Shown here piece by piece: positions 23,201 through 33,720 of a stretch of 64,000 nt of DNA. A program made the translations under genes and the position numbers. The DNA comes from Arbacia lixula. Its lineage: Eukaryota > Echinodermata > Echinoidea > Arbacioida > Arbaciidae. The number at the start of each line of letters is the position of its first letter. Within the stretch, counting starts at the first letter, position 1. The DNA lies in assembly GCA_963669155.1 (NCBI GenBank), contig OZ022597.1:5115965-5179964 (forward strand), given 5' to 3'. The notes below the pieces were generated by a model, which did no database searches, had not been told where the DNA came from, and worked only from the letters and a program-made list of their open reading frames with translations.

Positions 23201-23555
23201 CCCGCCTAAGAGAACAGTGCGAACAAGTCAAAGCTCAGAAAAAGAAGGCTCAGTCAGGCGACATGTCGCTGGCAAAGTTTCAAACAGTTCTCCGTCCAAA
23301 CAAACAACACTACTGACTCAAAGCTCGGGGGAAGGGGACAGGGAGGGGGACGCACTCAGACAACAAAGCGATGGAAATTCTGATTCAGAGCTGGTTTTGT
23401 TGATGTCGGATGAGGGAGGGATGCTAGTGAAGGGAACCCCGATGTGGACTCCACAACTTGGGAAGGTGTTGGTGGTTAATAAGCCAGTGAAGGACCAGAA
23501 AGTGGGTATGGTGGTGTTCAAGGATAAGGTGAAAAAGAAGAAGGGAAAATCTTGA
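5234..23555 (+). CDS. MULE transposase-derived protein with FAR1/GCM-like and SWIM zinc fingers (11 coding exons, 1204 aa)
   Basis: Exons: 5234-5473, 6183-6395, 7029-7210, 15682-15948, 16792-17063, 17352-18231, 18987-19164, 19873-20010, 20596-20815, 22037-22527, 23022-23555. All introns are GT-AG, phases agree, and the sum is 3615 nt with one terminal stop. An in-frame TGA at 5201 sets the start at 5234. Domains: residues 1-80 acidic; about 81-150 the N-terminal module of animal MULE proteins (LPIRTEAEMNRWVEDYQ); zinc-finger ligands C156, C190, H231, H233 (KCQHN, TGCQARL, HTHNH); ALRF module about 245-330; K-rich linker (KKKKK); transposase core about 520-735 with D536 (ILDGTF), D606 (FLTDED), H630 and W636-x-W638; SWIM finger C818-x-C820-x8-C829-x-H831; E/R/K-rich coiled-coil-like tail about 915-1005; basic Ser-rich C terminus. 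MULE transposases cut DNA with a DDE centre. Here the intron-rich structure and altered residues suggest a domesticated nuclear DNA-binding protein. Function is inference. Confidence 0.88.
6425..6780. mobile_element. Foldback MITE, family B (partial copy)
   Basis: Starts with a degenerate GGAATAGTTCTCCCTGAA terminus and shares the family core: TTTGATGAAAATCTGTCAAAGG, TTTTGTGACGTCACATG and a CTCTCCC...TTGTGTACA segment. The right inverted terminus is not recognisable. It lies in the intron between coding exons 2 and 3 of the MULE-derived gene. Other copies are at about 16008, 28144, 37195 and 46133. Confidence 0.6.
7428..7771. mobile_element. piggyBac-like MITE, family A, flanked by TTAA
   Basis: Inverted termini: left AGGTAGCCCATCCCTTTTGC, right the inverse of an AGATGGCCTGTCCCTTTTGC sequence. 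TTAA lies directly outside both ends (7428-7431 and 7768-7771), as expected for piggyBac-type target duplication. The element is about 336 bp with no coding capacity. Related copies lie at 25159 and 41848. Confidence 0.7.
7889..9605 (+). mobile_element. HINE/Helentron-like non-autonomous element, copy 1 (interrupted by hAT-like insert)
   Basis: The left end is TATGCCTCCGCC forming a hairpin with the inverted GGAGGCATA. The right end has an inverted GGCGGAGGCATA, then a hairpin (CGACTGC / GCAGTCG arms), then ...TGCTCTAG followed by T. This combination (subterminal inverted repeats, 3' stem-loop, CTAG end, insertion between T residues) fits non-autonomous Helentrons. The body consists of diverged units with the recurrent phrase AAAGGTCAATGAACTTTGCC. 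A 1039-bp element is nested at 8097-9135. No coding capacity. Confidence 0.62.
8089..9143. mobile_element. hAT-like non-autonomous element with 8-bp target duplication, nested in the HINE copy
   Basis: The element occupies 8097-9135 and is flanked by perfect direct repeats GTCAGAGG (8089-8096 and 9136-9143). Termini are TAGGCCTGAGTC on the left and the inverse of TAAGCCTGAGTC on the right, followed by further imperfect inverted matches around ATCGAT and CCGGTGTTCGATCG. Eight-bp duplications and TAGG-type ends are typical of hAT transposons. The uninterrupted site is present in HINE copy 2 (14231-14238). No transposase is recognisable in its short ORFs. Confidence 0.82.
9606..13391. repeat. 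65-bp minisatellite/satellite array with higher-order structure (about 58 units)
   Basis: Continuous tandem array of a 65-bp unit, each containing GACATTGTTTAACCCTTTGA, a TTTAGCTGTGGTATTCA-type segment and a CTTTTCTCTTGTAA-type segment. The first part alternates two unit variants (130-bp dimer). A marker variant containing CTCTAGCG occurs at about 11246 and 11961, 715 bp (11 units) apart, showing a higher-order duplication. It lies inside the 8.5-kb intron of the MULE-derived gene. A short remnant continues at about 14657-14830 after the HINE copy 2 insertion. Confidence 0.92.
13392..14656 (+). mobile_element. HINE/Helentron-like element, copy 2, inserted in the 65-bp array
   Basis: Full-length copy with left end TTATGCCTCCGCCACGAAG, an adjacent GTCC/CCGT microsatellite (about 13427-13450), a body of roughly 170-bp diverged tandem units, the inverted GGCGGAGGCATA at about 14610, the CGACTGC/GCAGTCG hairpin and the terminal CTAG followed by T. 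Array sequence is interrupted at ...GACATT on the left and resumes at TTTAACCC on the right, so the pre-insertion site is represented by neighbouring units. Confidence 0.68.
14657..14837. repeat. Remnant of the 65-bp array between HINE copies 2 and 3
   Basis: About three diverged units with TTTAACCCTTT..GACT...TTTAG motifs continue the array beyond the inserted element. Confidence 0.7.
14838..15286 (+). mobile_element. HINE/Helentron-like element, copy 3 (5'-truncated)
   Basis: Same orientation as copies 1 and 2. It begins abruptly inside the family body at about TAAAAATAGGGGTCAATTC and ends GGCAGTCGAATTGCTCTGG followed by T. The 3' hairpin is eroded, and the terminal CTGG replaces CTAG (both fit CTRR). 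Confidence 0.6.
15536..15605 (+). repeat. Short interspersed repeat (SINE-like fragment)
   Basis: A segment containing GGCCCCCTGGTAGAACAG and GGGCTGCCCTGGGTAAATA recurs at about 42955-43020 with the same order and spacing. It looks like part of a dispersed short element; the class is not certain. Confidence 0.45.
16008..16275. mobile_element. Foldback MITE, family B (full copy)
   Basis: Left terminus GGGATAGTTCACCCTGAAG, continuing into AAGTTGGTTTCAATAAA; the right half carries the inverse (AAAACCAACTTAATTTCAG then GCACTATCCCT). The centre contains TTTTGTGACGTCACATG. Length about 270 bp, no coding capacity. Intronic in the MULE-derived gene, between coding exons 4 and 5. Confidence 0.75.
18429..18468 (+). 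repeat. GGAT tetranucleotide microsatellite
   Basis: About eight to nine tandem ATGG/GGAT units in the intron after coding exon 6 of the MULE-derived gene. Confidence 0.9.
19230..19650 (+). repeat. GATGAGGTGATGGGGTT-type minisatellite
   Basis: A tandem arrangement of GATGAGGTTGATGAGGTGAT and GGGGTTGATGGTGAT blocks, with larger duplicated modules about 170 bp long. Long antisense open frames rich in Ser-Pro-His across it are repeat artefacts. Intronic in the MULE-derived gene. Confidence 0.9.
20069..20369. mobile_element. Foldback MITE, family C (CCTGGGGGGTGTTTCACC termini)
   Basis: The left end CCTTTAGGGTGTTTTACCAT and the right end read in inverse (CCTGGGGGGTGTTTCACCA) match, and inner segments TTACGCAT are also inverted. 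A related copy lies at about 43373-43503. Intronic between coding exons 8 and 9 of the MULE-derived gene. Confidence 0.6.
20786..21140 (+). repeat. Partial tandem duplication of an exon-intron junction plus ATTC microsatellite
   Basis: The 3' end of coding exon 9 of the MULE-derived gene (GAGCAGTACCAGATCTACAA to the donor and the following ATAGATATCAAAACCTCTCC) is repeated at about 20968-21040 and, more diverged, at about 21108-21138. An (ATTC)n run at about 20852-20936 separates the first two. The copies are intronic pseudo-exon fragments. The first copy keeps the reading frame into the spliced gene. Confidence 0.85.
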
Positions 23556-23770
23556 CATTAGTGCAGAATCAGTGGGGAATTGACCAATCAGGGTGGAGAT
23601 TAACATGTGGAGGCAGCATGATACTCAGAGGTCAGCCAATCACAGTGTAGCAAGTGTGCATGATGATGTTAAAAGAGGTGGGGAGAAGAGAAGGGAAAGG
23701 GAAAGTCATGACATGAGTGCATGATCAGTGGAAATTAACCAATCAGGGTGTAGATAGGAAAGCACAGCAA
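23530..23770 (+). repeat. Tandem duplication spanning the stop codon region / 3' UTR of the MULE-derived gene
   Basis: The block with AAGGGAAAATCTTGACATTA, a CAGTGG segment and ACCAATCAGGGTG recurs about 155 bp downstream (AAGGGAAAGTCATGACATGA, CAGTGG, ACCAATCAGGGTG). Confidence 0.65.
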
Positions 23771-25158
23771 TAACATGTATCAAATCTTAGTTCATTAAAG
23801 TAGAATTCTATTGAAAATTCTACATATAGTAAATTCTTACATATATGGAAAGCTGGTTATGTAGAGATCACGAAAATATTAATTTCCAGCCTCACACTGA
23901 CATGTGAATATAAAAATTAACGATTCTAATCACCCATGCATGATCTCCTCATCTACCGCGAAACTGTGAGTGGCAGACCCCCTTTTTTGAAACGTCATTA
24001 AATGAACAGATCACACACTCAGGCACTCTCGCCATACGCATTGTACACAAAATTTGTCATTATTCAAGAGAATCCCCTGTGCAAATGTTGATTCGTACCT
24101 ATTGTTGTATGATTTATATTAATTAAGTATTTCCTTACAGTGATACACACATATTTTTCTTTTGAACATTTCCATTACTTAACAAATAATTAGTCATTCT
24201 GTTGTGAAATATGTCAATCTTTTTCTTGCATCTAGTTGTAGGCGTTGGGCGCGCGCCATGCAACTTGGCCATTGCAACATACTACATGTACTCCCGTTCG
24301 TACGCTTCCCGCGTGCGCAGTACTTGGTTTTGCAGCTAACAAACGCTAGCTCCGATCCTGAAATTGACATCCCTGCAGCCGCGGCCGTCTTACGTATGTC
24401 TCATGTGCAGCGCTGCCGGAGCAAGGCTAGCTAGCTGGCGAGCTTGCTGGCGGCTGCGCTGGCCTGAATTATACGAGTCATACAGCTGTACCACCGATCT
24501 CTACATAGGGATCGGTGCTCTACGTCCAGCCAGACATGCACATAAGCACGTACTCGCATGTAGTCCGCCTGTAGCCTGCTACCCGTGCGGCCTGCTATAA
24601 TACGGAGTACGCTATCGGAGACAATCACTGGTTGGAATTGCGTTCAAAAGCTATGCGTGAACGTGTATGTATCGGTAGCTAGCTAGCTCGGTTGTAGATC
24701 ATGTTCAACGAATGACGTCATCATGCTGACAGCGTTCCGGAGGGTCGATAATGAAGAATTATGACGTAGTAAAATTATAATTTTTGATGCAGGGTTACTC
24801 CGTTCTCTTGGATCAGCGTGGTTGGAAAAGTCAATATTTGGGTACCCTATGCTATCCTTTTTAATATGATACCAAAATATAGGCTATTTAAATTCAATGG
24901 TGTTCTACTTTAAGAACCTTTTCAGGAAAAGGGAAAACAGATTACATAATATATAAATTGTACATATTGTGGAGTTTGCTTTAACAGAAGCTTTCTTGTA
25001 AGTTTTCAGTTACAGCTATTCCATACTTTTCATTCCAGGATTTCAGGGACCTGTCATCTGAAGAGTTGTATTTGATCTAAATAGATCGATTTTTCTATTT
25101 CTATTTTCTATTTCTAATTATGATTGATATCAATGACAAATCTTTTTAAGGCAGGGCC

Positions 25159-25685
25159 TTAAAGACAGCCCGTCCCTTTTTCAGATCACCACAAAACCAT
25201 CGAAACATTGGCAAAAAAAAATAGAGAAGTGTTAGCAAGCTGTATATTCATAATTTGAAACTGATATGTAGTGTAAAATTCAAATAATGCACGTAAACAG
25301 CGTCTGATTAATAGTCTTTACCTCAGGCTCTTAGCAGTTTGTGTTGAAATATCTGCTTTATTGATTAATCTGTTTATTAAATTATAAAACGCATTATGAA
25401 AAAAATTGGTCTATAGAAGGAATCATCTCCAAACTTGGTAATTACTCATAAGATTAGGATTTCACACATGCATAATAACCACATAGATGCTGTAACAAAG
25501 ACTAATACTTTTTTCGTAGTACGAAAAAAGTCGGTTTGAAATTTAATGGCTGAAATTTTTACATATAGAGAAAGCTTCAACATGCTATATTCTTAGAAAT
25601 GGTCTTGAATCACACTTTCTTCAATTTACCATCGTGATAGATGATTTCAAATTTTAAGCTTGCAAAAGGGACGGACAATCTTTAA
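25159..25685. mobile_element. piggyBac-like MITE, family A, flanked by TTAA
   Basis: Left TTAA followed by AGACAGCCCGTCCCTTTTTC; right GCAAAAGGGACGGACAATCT followed by TTAA. No coding capacity. It contains a 25-bp palindrome at 25507-25531 with 12-bp perfect arms. Confidence 0.75.
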
Positions 25686-25935
25686 CCCTATCTAGCCCCG
25701 GGGGGGGGGGGGGTAGTCCACTGCCTGGACTGTTTTAGTTGAAGCGCGCTGTATACGTATACGCATTGCGGACACGCACAACTAGATGTATTTGTCTGCC
25801 CTCCACTTTCTCGGGCGGACAGATTCGTGGAGTCGCGCAATCAGTGGTCTGGCATGGTGTGCGTACTATGTGAATCAGTGGCGTAATGTGTGTGGGAGAA
25901 GAGGCGGACGATAAAATATGGCCAGTATCTGGACT

Positions 25936-26550
25936 AGGGGGGGGGGGAGCAAAAACAGCCCCCCGACATTTTTCGCAATAAATTTGTAATGTGAAAAGAT
26001 CGCGCCACGACATTTCATGACTTTTTTTCTTCAAGTCTCGCGCAACTTTTAAGACCAGCTTTGCGACATGGGGATACGCGGTTCCGAAGTAACGTAACAT
26101 TTTGTCCGTGCATGTCAGACCAAAAATTGCTCAAAAATGTGACTTCGTGTACAAATCCAATGCAAATTCTGTATCTAGCCAAAATTTATAAATGTATCAC
26201 CATTTTTATTTTTCACTGATCAAAAACAATAGATTTCATATTATTTATGACTGAAATAGTGTGGACAACAATTTCCATCCAAAAAACAATGAAAAACATA
26301 AAGTTGAAATACAAAGAAATACATAAGAAATACAAAAATAAAAAATAAAATTAAAAAATTGATATTGCCATTTTTTAATACCCTAATTTGATAGTAATCC
26401 TTAGAAGAGTATCTGGACTGAAATGTAGCAGTTTTGGGGCAATATTTAAAGATTTACAACCAAATTGTGATTTTATGCATTAATTTTTGTCGCGATTGCG
26501 CAATGAATGGTCAAGATCTTGGGGGGGGGGGCTGTTTTTGCCCCCCCCCG
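25936..26550. mobile_element. Foldback element with G/C-run terminal inverted repeats
   Basis: The left end is a G run, then AGCAAAAACAGCCCCCC. The right end is a G run, then CTGTTTTTGCCCCCCCCC, the inverse of the left. About 615 bp of AT-rich non-coding DNA lies between. Target duplication cannot be defined within the homopolymers. Confidence 0.55.
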
Positions 26551-27372
26551 GGCTATGCGATTTCAAACACCACCACAGAGATATGAATTTCATTTCCCCA
26601 AAGAAAACATTTCCCTAAATTATTTCATCTTTGGTATTCCGAAAAGTATCTTATGAAGATTTTAACCAATATGTGCATGCCCTGCGCTCCTATCCCAGAT
26701 GCAGCCAGTAATAAACGTCCTTTAATGTCTTTTGCATACATTAGCACTGTCAAGCCGATGGTGTGATGTCATGAAACGGGGAATGATATTGCGCAACAAT
26801 GTCCATCAGTGCACCTTATTGCATTTGGTGCGCTTATATGCAAAAAGTTAATTGTGCAAATTAATGTAATGGAAAGGTATGGGCCTAGGCACATGGGTCT
26901 AGAGATAAAATTGCTCCAGAGCAGTTTTATATCTTATCCTAACTGTTTTTCCTAAGTGCGTTTCAGAATACTGTTTTGGCTCATTTACATAAAAAAATTA
27001 TCTCTGAGGAACATTTTCATAAACAAATTTATCTCTAGCTCATTTGAATACAAATTTATCTTTTATCCTAAGTTATTTTTTCGGAATAGCAAAAGAGAGC
27101 ATTTTTCTCAACTCTGTGAGATTACAATAAAATTTTTCCTAAGGTCATTTTTTTTATTAACCCCCCCCCCCCCCCCCCAAAGGATATCATACAATTCTGT
27201 GCCTTACTGTAAAATTAAAACTCTCTATCTCAGGCTGTGTGTATTACAGATGGAACTTACAACACAAAGCACCTGATTCTTGTGTTGATCATGAGATAAT
27301 GGGGTGACTTTTCCCCTTGATATAATCAAAGCCGAAGCCACAACTGGTTACGATGATCAGTGATCAAGATCT

Positions 27373-27490
27373 GGGCCTTGTTGCATAAAACTTCCCATTG
27401 ATGTAAATTTGCTACCAATGGCAATTTCTATGGAAACCTTGAATTTGATGGCAGAGTTACTATTATTGGTAAGTTTTATGCAACGGGGCC
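27373..27490. mobile_element. Short palindromic MITE, family D (GGGCC.TGTTGCATAAAACTT)
   Basis: The left GGGCCTTGTTGCATAAAACT and the right AGTTTTATGCAACGGGGCC are inverted. The interior repeats TTGCTACCAATGGCAA-type motifs. A second copy lies at 50010-50165. Confidence 0.7.
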
Positions 27491-28143
27491 TTGGGCTACT
27501 TGCTAATTCCATGGACTGTCCACAATATACGCCTGAACACATCAAGTGTTTTAATCGTGCGTTGTAGGTACTGGCATGCACAGCTGGTTAAATGAAAATG
27601 TGCTCGTGTTTAATAACCCATTATGCTATTGCTCCCTTCTCTACCCGCCTTCTCTCCTCTGCAAATGAAGTTTAACTAAAGGAAAAAACCTTGAACATTG
27701 AAAGTGCTGTTTCAGTGTCGTATTGCAGATATTTATTTTATGGTAATGATGTTTTTCATGTATTAAATTATTATTGAGATGGGATTGAGTGTGCTGTGTC
27801 TAAATTAGTGAGGAAATTGAGTGTCCTTGCGGCAAAATGTTTCAAAATGTTGCAGGTGTGCAGAGTATGGAATAAAATACAGATGACTGGGGGGTTGGCT
27901 GGGTGGAAGGCAATGAGAAGAGAAAGAAAGAGGGCAAGAAGGACAAAGATAGAGAGAGAGATAGATAGAAATAGAGCATGACAAAGAGAAATGGGAGGAG
28001 AGCGATATGGACAAATGACATGGAATGATCAGAGGGAGACAGAAGAAACAGAGATGGGAGAAGAATAACAGAGACAAAGAAAAAGTGATGTGAGTAGAGC
28101 GACGGACATAAAGACAAGAATAAAAGGAGAGAGATACAGTTAA

Positions 28144-28446
28144 AGGGATAGTCCACCCTGAAGTCAAATTGGTTTTTACTATAGCAGAAACATGAAAAAT
28201 TCGTAGAGGTTTGATGAAAATCTGTCAAAGGAAAAGAAACATTCGATTTTGAAGTTTTAATTTTGTGACGAAACAGAAAAAGGCGATTTATGGAAAAAGT
28301 AGTATACAACATATGGGAGAGCACCTCACATGTGAAGTCACAAAACCAAAACTTAAAACAATCATAACTTTTGTATCTTTTCACCAATTTTCAAGAAAAC
28401 TTCACTTATTTGTACCTTTCATCCTTAGTTCAGGGTGAACTATATA
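28144..28446. mobile_element. Foldback MITE, family B (full copy)
   Basis: TTAA at 28140-28143, then AGGGATAGTCCACCCTGAAG; the right end carries TTCAGGGTGAACTAT. The core has GTTTGATGAAAATCTGTCAA and an inverted GACTTCACATG-type segment. Confidence 0.7.
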
Positions 28447-29462
28447 TTTTAGAATGGAATGATGGGAGAGACTGATATACAAAAAGAGTGAGGGTGAGAG
28501 ACTGAAGGATGAAAAGGAAAAGGAAACCGAAGGATCAGAGAGACTGAAAATCAAAAAGAGACGGGAGGTAGATAAAGAGAAATGGAGATGTGAGGACGAT
28601 AGAGAATGATAAAAACGAGTGAAGATGAGAGGCTAACTAAAAGAAAGACAAGACTCGGAGGAACAAGAGATTGAAAACATCAAATGGAATGACAGGAAAG
28701 ATAAAAAGAGATGGACAAATGAGGTAAAAGTGAAAAGAAGTATGTGGGAAGAGAGAGACAAATAAAGACGGATGACATTGTATCAGATAGCACAGGTAGA
28801 TAATGATGACAGTTTGAAGTGTGTATGTGTGTTTTTCTGAAATTCTTTCAACACGTAAACCCAAGCAACCTGAACAAACAAAGAAAGTTTTTGATGTTTT
28901 CTTTTAATTTTGTAAGAAAAACATACATACTAGAAGTATATACAAGTATACAGAATGAAACATGTGTATTGTCAAAATATAATTTGTCAAAGTCAACACA
29001 TTCAACAGCAATACTCAACCAGTGGGAGAAAATAGACATTAAAAGCATTTACTGGTACCTCAAGAGAAACTTACCTTTTGGGATTATTAAGCAATCGCCA
29101 TGTTTTTACCTCAAGAGAAACTGAATTATAAGCAATCACCATGTCGGCATGTTCACTGGTGTAAGAAGCTTCCATGTAGTCTTTATGTACACACATTATA
29201 TTCGATATGAGCTTTATGCAGAAGTGTTGCAAGAATGCGCACATGGCACGTACATAATTCATGGGAAATTGACATCAACATCAATTCTCTTCATCCAATG
29301 CAGCACAATGAACATGAATGTCATGTTGTTGTAGGCCTGCAATCCAGAAGTATTGAGAAATAGACAGTGATACTGGACATTACCAGCTGACCATAACCTA
29401 GTGACCAAAGGTCAAGTCCATACATGTCAAATGAAGTAGTGGGTATAAACACTTTGCAAGGA

Positions 29463-29627
29463 CAGTCACATCTGTCTATGCAGGCACCTCTTTATAGCGG
29501 TAACCTGTCTACAGTGGCCGCCAATAACTCCTCAGCGGAGAAGTTCAGTGTTTAATACTCTCTAGATAGTGGCACTGCTCTATAGTGGGCACTTTTGCTG
29601 AGTGGCCACTATAGTCAGGTTTGACTG
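29463..29627. mobile_element. Small inverted-repeat MITE (CAGTCA..TCTG..CTAT termini)
   Basis: The left CAGTCACATCTGTCTATG matches the inverse of the right end (CAGTCAAACCTGACTATAG). Both arms carry CTATAG/TATAGCGG motifs typical of pogo/Tigger-related MITEs. About 165 bp. Confidence 0.55.
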
Positions 29628-30870
29628 TGAGATTTACCATTAGAATGGATGGACATACACATAAAACAAGAGAGTAAACTAGAAATGACTACAATAAAAA
29701 TCTTTCATAGGACAAGTATCAGCTGTAATAGTGGGAATGAGGGCATATTGTTATAGGTAAGGGATAGATAGTAATAATTCCACGCCATCCTCATAGCAGA
29801 ACTGTTCTGTGGCCAATGCTGGAGTGTGCCTTTCATATAGTATTAACGATTTAGTCATTTTGAGCTGAATCCTCAGCAGTATCCTGAAACCCAACAAGAG
29901 TGTGACCCACGGTCATGGTAGAAAGGTACTTCATTGAGTACGGATCCCATAGACTTTGCCACTCCAACCTCTTGCCTTTATTATACACATTGTCAATGCT
30001 ATGCAGCAAATGGCTGACAGTTTAAACCAAGTCCTGACAAAGGATGTGTAGTAACATTGCAGCCACGGACGACTATACCCAATCACTTATGGCACACAGA
30101 GATGCGAAGCAGCAGAATTTGTATTGTTGCCCTAGTGCTGCTTCTAAAAGCTTAAAACCAATATCATGTGACTAACTGGGCCCTGAACAGAATAACAACA
30201 CACAAACATGTTTGCCACAATCACATGTAGCAGTGAAGGATGTCAGTCTGTGAAGAAGAATGTACCGGTACAAGTTTTGCAACTACCAATGGGTTCACAA
30301 CATTACCTGCAAATGAATTAGCTTATTGGGGTGAGACGCTATTTTCATATTTGTATACTGCACAATTCATGACAGACATTGGTTCTGCTATATTCCCAAT
30401 AAACCCACCAAACATACCCTCCTCTCACAATATCAAAATACACTGATTTCATTTGACCATGTAGAGCATTTTGACATGCGTTTCTCTAGGATTGGCTTAA
30501 ATACCCGCTAATGTGCAAGACTTTACAAGAATCTCTACTGAACCATGGAGTGTGACAAAATTAATTTCTGGTAGATTTTCTAGTGTTGGAATATTTCAAC
30601 AAAGTCAGAAAGAAAGAAGGGGAGAAATGAAGATAATAAAAAGAGGAAAGCAAAGGACACAGAAAGGGAGGAGAAAAAAAAACAAGACAAAAAAACAAAT
30701 ATATTTTTTCCAATACTCTTGTTGACTCTTCAATGTTGAAATTCATTTTTCCATCCTTCAGTCAGAGGCTGTTATGACACATTGCCATGGCAATGTACAT
30801 GTTTCTATCCCAGAGACAGTCTGTTATTGTCATGGCGATGTATTGTTTCCTTCTCAGTGATTGTCCCTGT

Positions 30871-33687
30871 CTATTTGACCCTCTTCTGCTGCCTGCTGCG
30901 GTAGATGTCGTGGCGTGGTGCATGCTGGGATGGATCGTCGTCATCAGAATCTTCGTTGTCTCCAGCCTTCATGGCCCCGCCTCGTTTGCGTTTCAGTGCG
31001 GGGTCCACGTCCCCCTGCCGATCGTCTTGGTCCAGGCCATTAGAGATCACTGCTGGCTGCTCCTCACTCGCTGCAAACACAAAAACAAAAACAAAAACAA
31101 AATTACAACATAAAGAGAATACCAAAGTATATAAAGTATATATCATCCTTACACAAGCCACTTCTAAATTCTATGTGACATCTCATTATCCATTGAAATC
31201 TGCATTGTTGGCCACCTGTAGAGAAAGACCACCCACTCATAGAGACCACATATTTTGTGTCCACGGAAAAATGTTTATTGAAACCTGTAATGAAGAAATT
31301 TGCTGACCAAATTTCTTGTCTTCCTTGAGCAGTCTTTACTGTAATATATTTCATTTACAATATGAATTATACTAATAATTACTATTTAGAAAACAGTGAA
31401 ATAAAACTTATGATAACACCATGTGGTAGTATTCTTTTGGATGATTGACCCACTCATGGGGTGCAGAAAGGAAAAGAAAGAGTGAAAAACAGGAGAAATC
31501 ATTTTGAATTTATAACACTTACACACGACTATCTTTAGCTTTAGTTTTCAGTGTTTTAACCCCCCCCCCCCCCCCCCCAAAAAAAAGGGTGTTCTCTGTC
31601 CAAAGAATAACTCAAAGAAAGTGTTGAGTGCGCCGGGTATTTACAGGATCCAAAGGGATCCGAAATCACCGGAGAGTGTCCGAAACCAGCCAATAAGAAT
31701 AGCACATATTTGCGTGGTGTGTGCCGGAGGACACCACACATTCACGTTTGGATGGACAGATAGAGAAGGAGAGATGGAGAGAGAAAAAGCCCAAGAGAGA
31801 CGACCAAACTGTAACTTACGGTCTGAGAGCCTGCACTCTGCAATTAACCTCATGAGGTCATCAATCCTGACAAACGGTCCCTGGAAGCAGTCTGGTGGGG
31901 GGAGCTTAGCCAGGACCATGGATGCTTGCAGGGGCATGGGGAACTCCCCTCCTGGCACTGGGTGGGCACCAGCCACTACAAACAGCAACAAACAGATGAC
32001 AGAGTAGTTCTATGTGATTTGATTTGTCCTTGATCCAATCAAGGAAACTTGTATTCAGTTTTACATGAAAAATACAGTCACATCTAAAAAAATTACAACC
32101 ATGTCTTATGAAAATGTACAATGTATAAAAGACATGGAAAATACATTTTTACACAAATTAAATAACACATGAACAACAAATTGTAAAAAAAAACTAGAGC
32201 AATTCGACTGCCACGCAGTCGATAAATATGCCTCCGCCTCTTTGCTAGCTCTATTTAGATTTATCCTCAGAAAACCTGTTTGGTGGGGCAATGAACCATT
32301 TAATTCCTATGTGAAATGAAAATATCATATTCTGTTTTTCCATGTTTGGCAAAGTTTGGCAATGTTCATTGACCTTTGACTTCCTATCTAATCAGTCCAT
32401 CTAAAGCCATCCTTGTATCAAATTTGTTTAAAATCAGCCAATCTGGGGGTAAAGTTCATTGACCTTTGACTTTTCAGAAATTTTACCCACACTTTCACCA
32501 GTCTACCTCCATGAAGTGATACATCCCTGTACCATGTTTGCTTCAAATTGAACCATTAGTTTTGCATTCAATGTGAAAAATGTTCAATTTGGCTCAATTT
32601 TTAGCCAATTTTGGCATAGTTCATTGACCTTTGACCTCTGACCTTTGAGCATTTTCACCAAAAATATCATCAGTCTACCCCCAAGTAGTGATCCATCTTT
32701 GCACCATGTTTGGTTGGTATTTCACAATTGGATCTTGATTTATTTTGAAAAATATTACTTTGGGGGCAATTTTTAAGCTATTTTTGGCAAAGTTCATTAA
32801 CCTTTGACCTTTCAGGAATTTTACCCAAACTTCCATCAATCTACCTCCATAAAGTGATACATCTCTGTACCATGTTTGGTTAGAATTGCAATATTGGATT
32901 TGGGTTTATTGTGAAAAATATCAATTTGGGGCCAATTTTTAGCAAATTGTTGCAAAGTTCATTGATCTTTGACCTCTGGCCTTCCAGGAATTTCACCAAA
33001 AATTGTCACCAGTCTATTCCCAAGTAGTGATCCATCTTAGTACCACGTTTCATGAGTATTGCATTTTTGGATTTAGATTTATGGTGAAAAATATGAAGTT
33101 TGGGGCAGTTTTTAGCCAATTTTGGCAAAGTTCATTGACCTTTGACCTCTGAACTTTCAGGAATTTTATCACAAATGTCACCAGTCTATTCCCAAGTAGT
33201 GATCTATCTTTGTTACATGTTTCATGAAAATTGCATCCTTGGATTTGGATTTATTGTGAAAAATATAAAGCTTGGGGCAGTTTTTAGCCAACTTTGGCAA
33301 AGTTCATTGACCTTTGACCTCTGAACTTTCAGGAAATTTATAAAAAATGTCACCAGTCTATTCCCAAGTAGTGATCCATCTTTGTACCATGTTTCATGAG
33401 AATTGGATCCTTGGAATTGGCTTTATTGTGAAAAAGGTCAATTTTGGGCAATTTTTCACAAAGTTCATTGACCTTTGACCTCAATCAGAATTGATCCCTA
33501 TTTTACACACTTCATTGGTTTCATGCAATACACACATGTACCAAGTTTGAAGGAAATCTGGTAAACGGTTCTCAAGATATTGCCTAAACGGATTCGGGAC
33601 GGACGGACGGACGTACAGAGGACGGACGGACGGACGGACGGACAACCCGAAAACATAATGCCTCCGGCCACTTCGTGGCGGAGGCAT

Positions 33688-33720
<33 letters not shown>

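Larger units (their letters stand above)
23556..30870. other. Convergent intergenic region
   Basis: It lies between the 3' ends of the MULE-derived gene (plus) and CSTF3 (minus). Apart from the MITEs listed separately, it holds AT-rich unique DNA, a GC-richer patch at about 24235-24620 without a convincing ORF, long C or G runs (about 25700, 27160) and a purine-rich stretch at about 27900-28140 and 28450-28760. A minus-strand AATAAA at 29977-29982 is a possible CSTF3 polyadenylation signal, about 0.9 kb past its stop. An ATTAAA at about 23794 is a weak candidate for the plus-strand gene. Confidence 0.5.

Noticed and set aside
24204..24628. GC-richer patch with short ORFs on both strands
   Set aside because: No motif or splice structure is recognisable. 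It may be an old repeat or regulatory DNA but cannot be supported as a gene.
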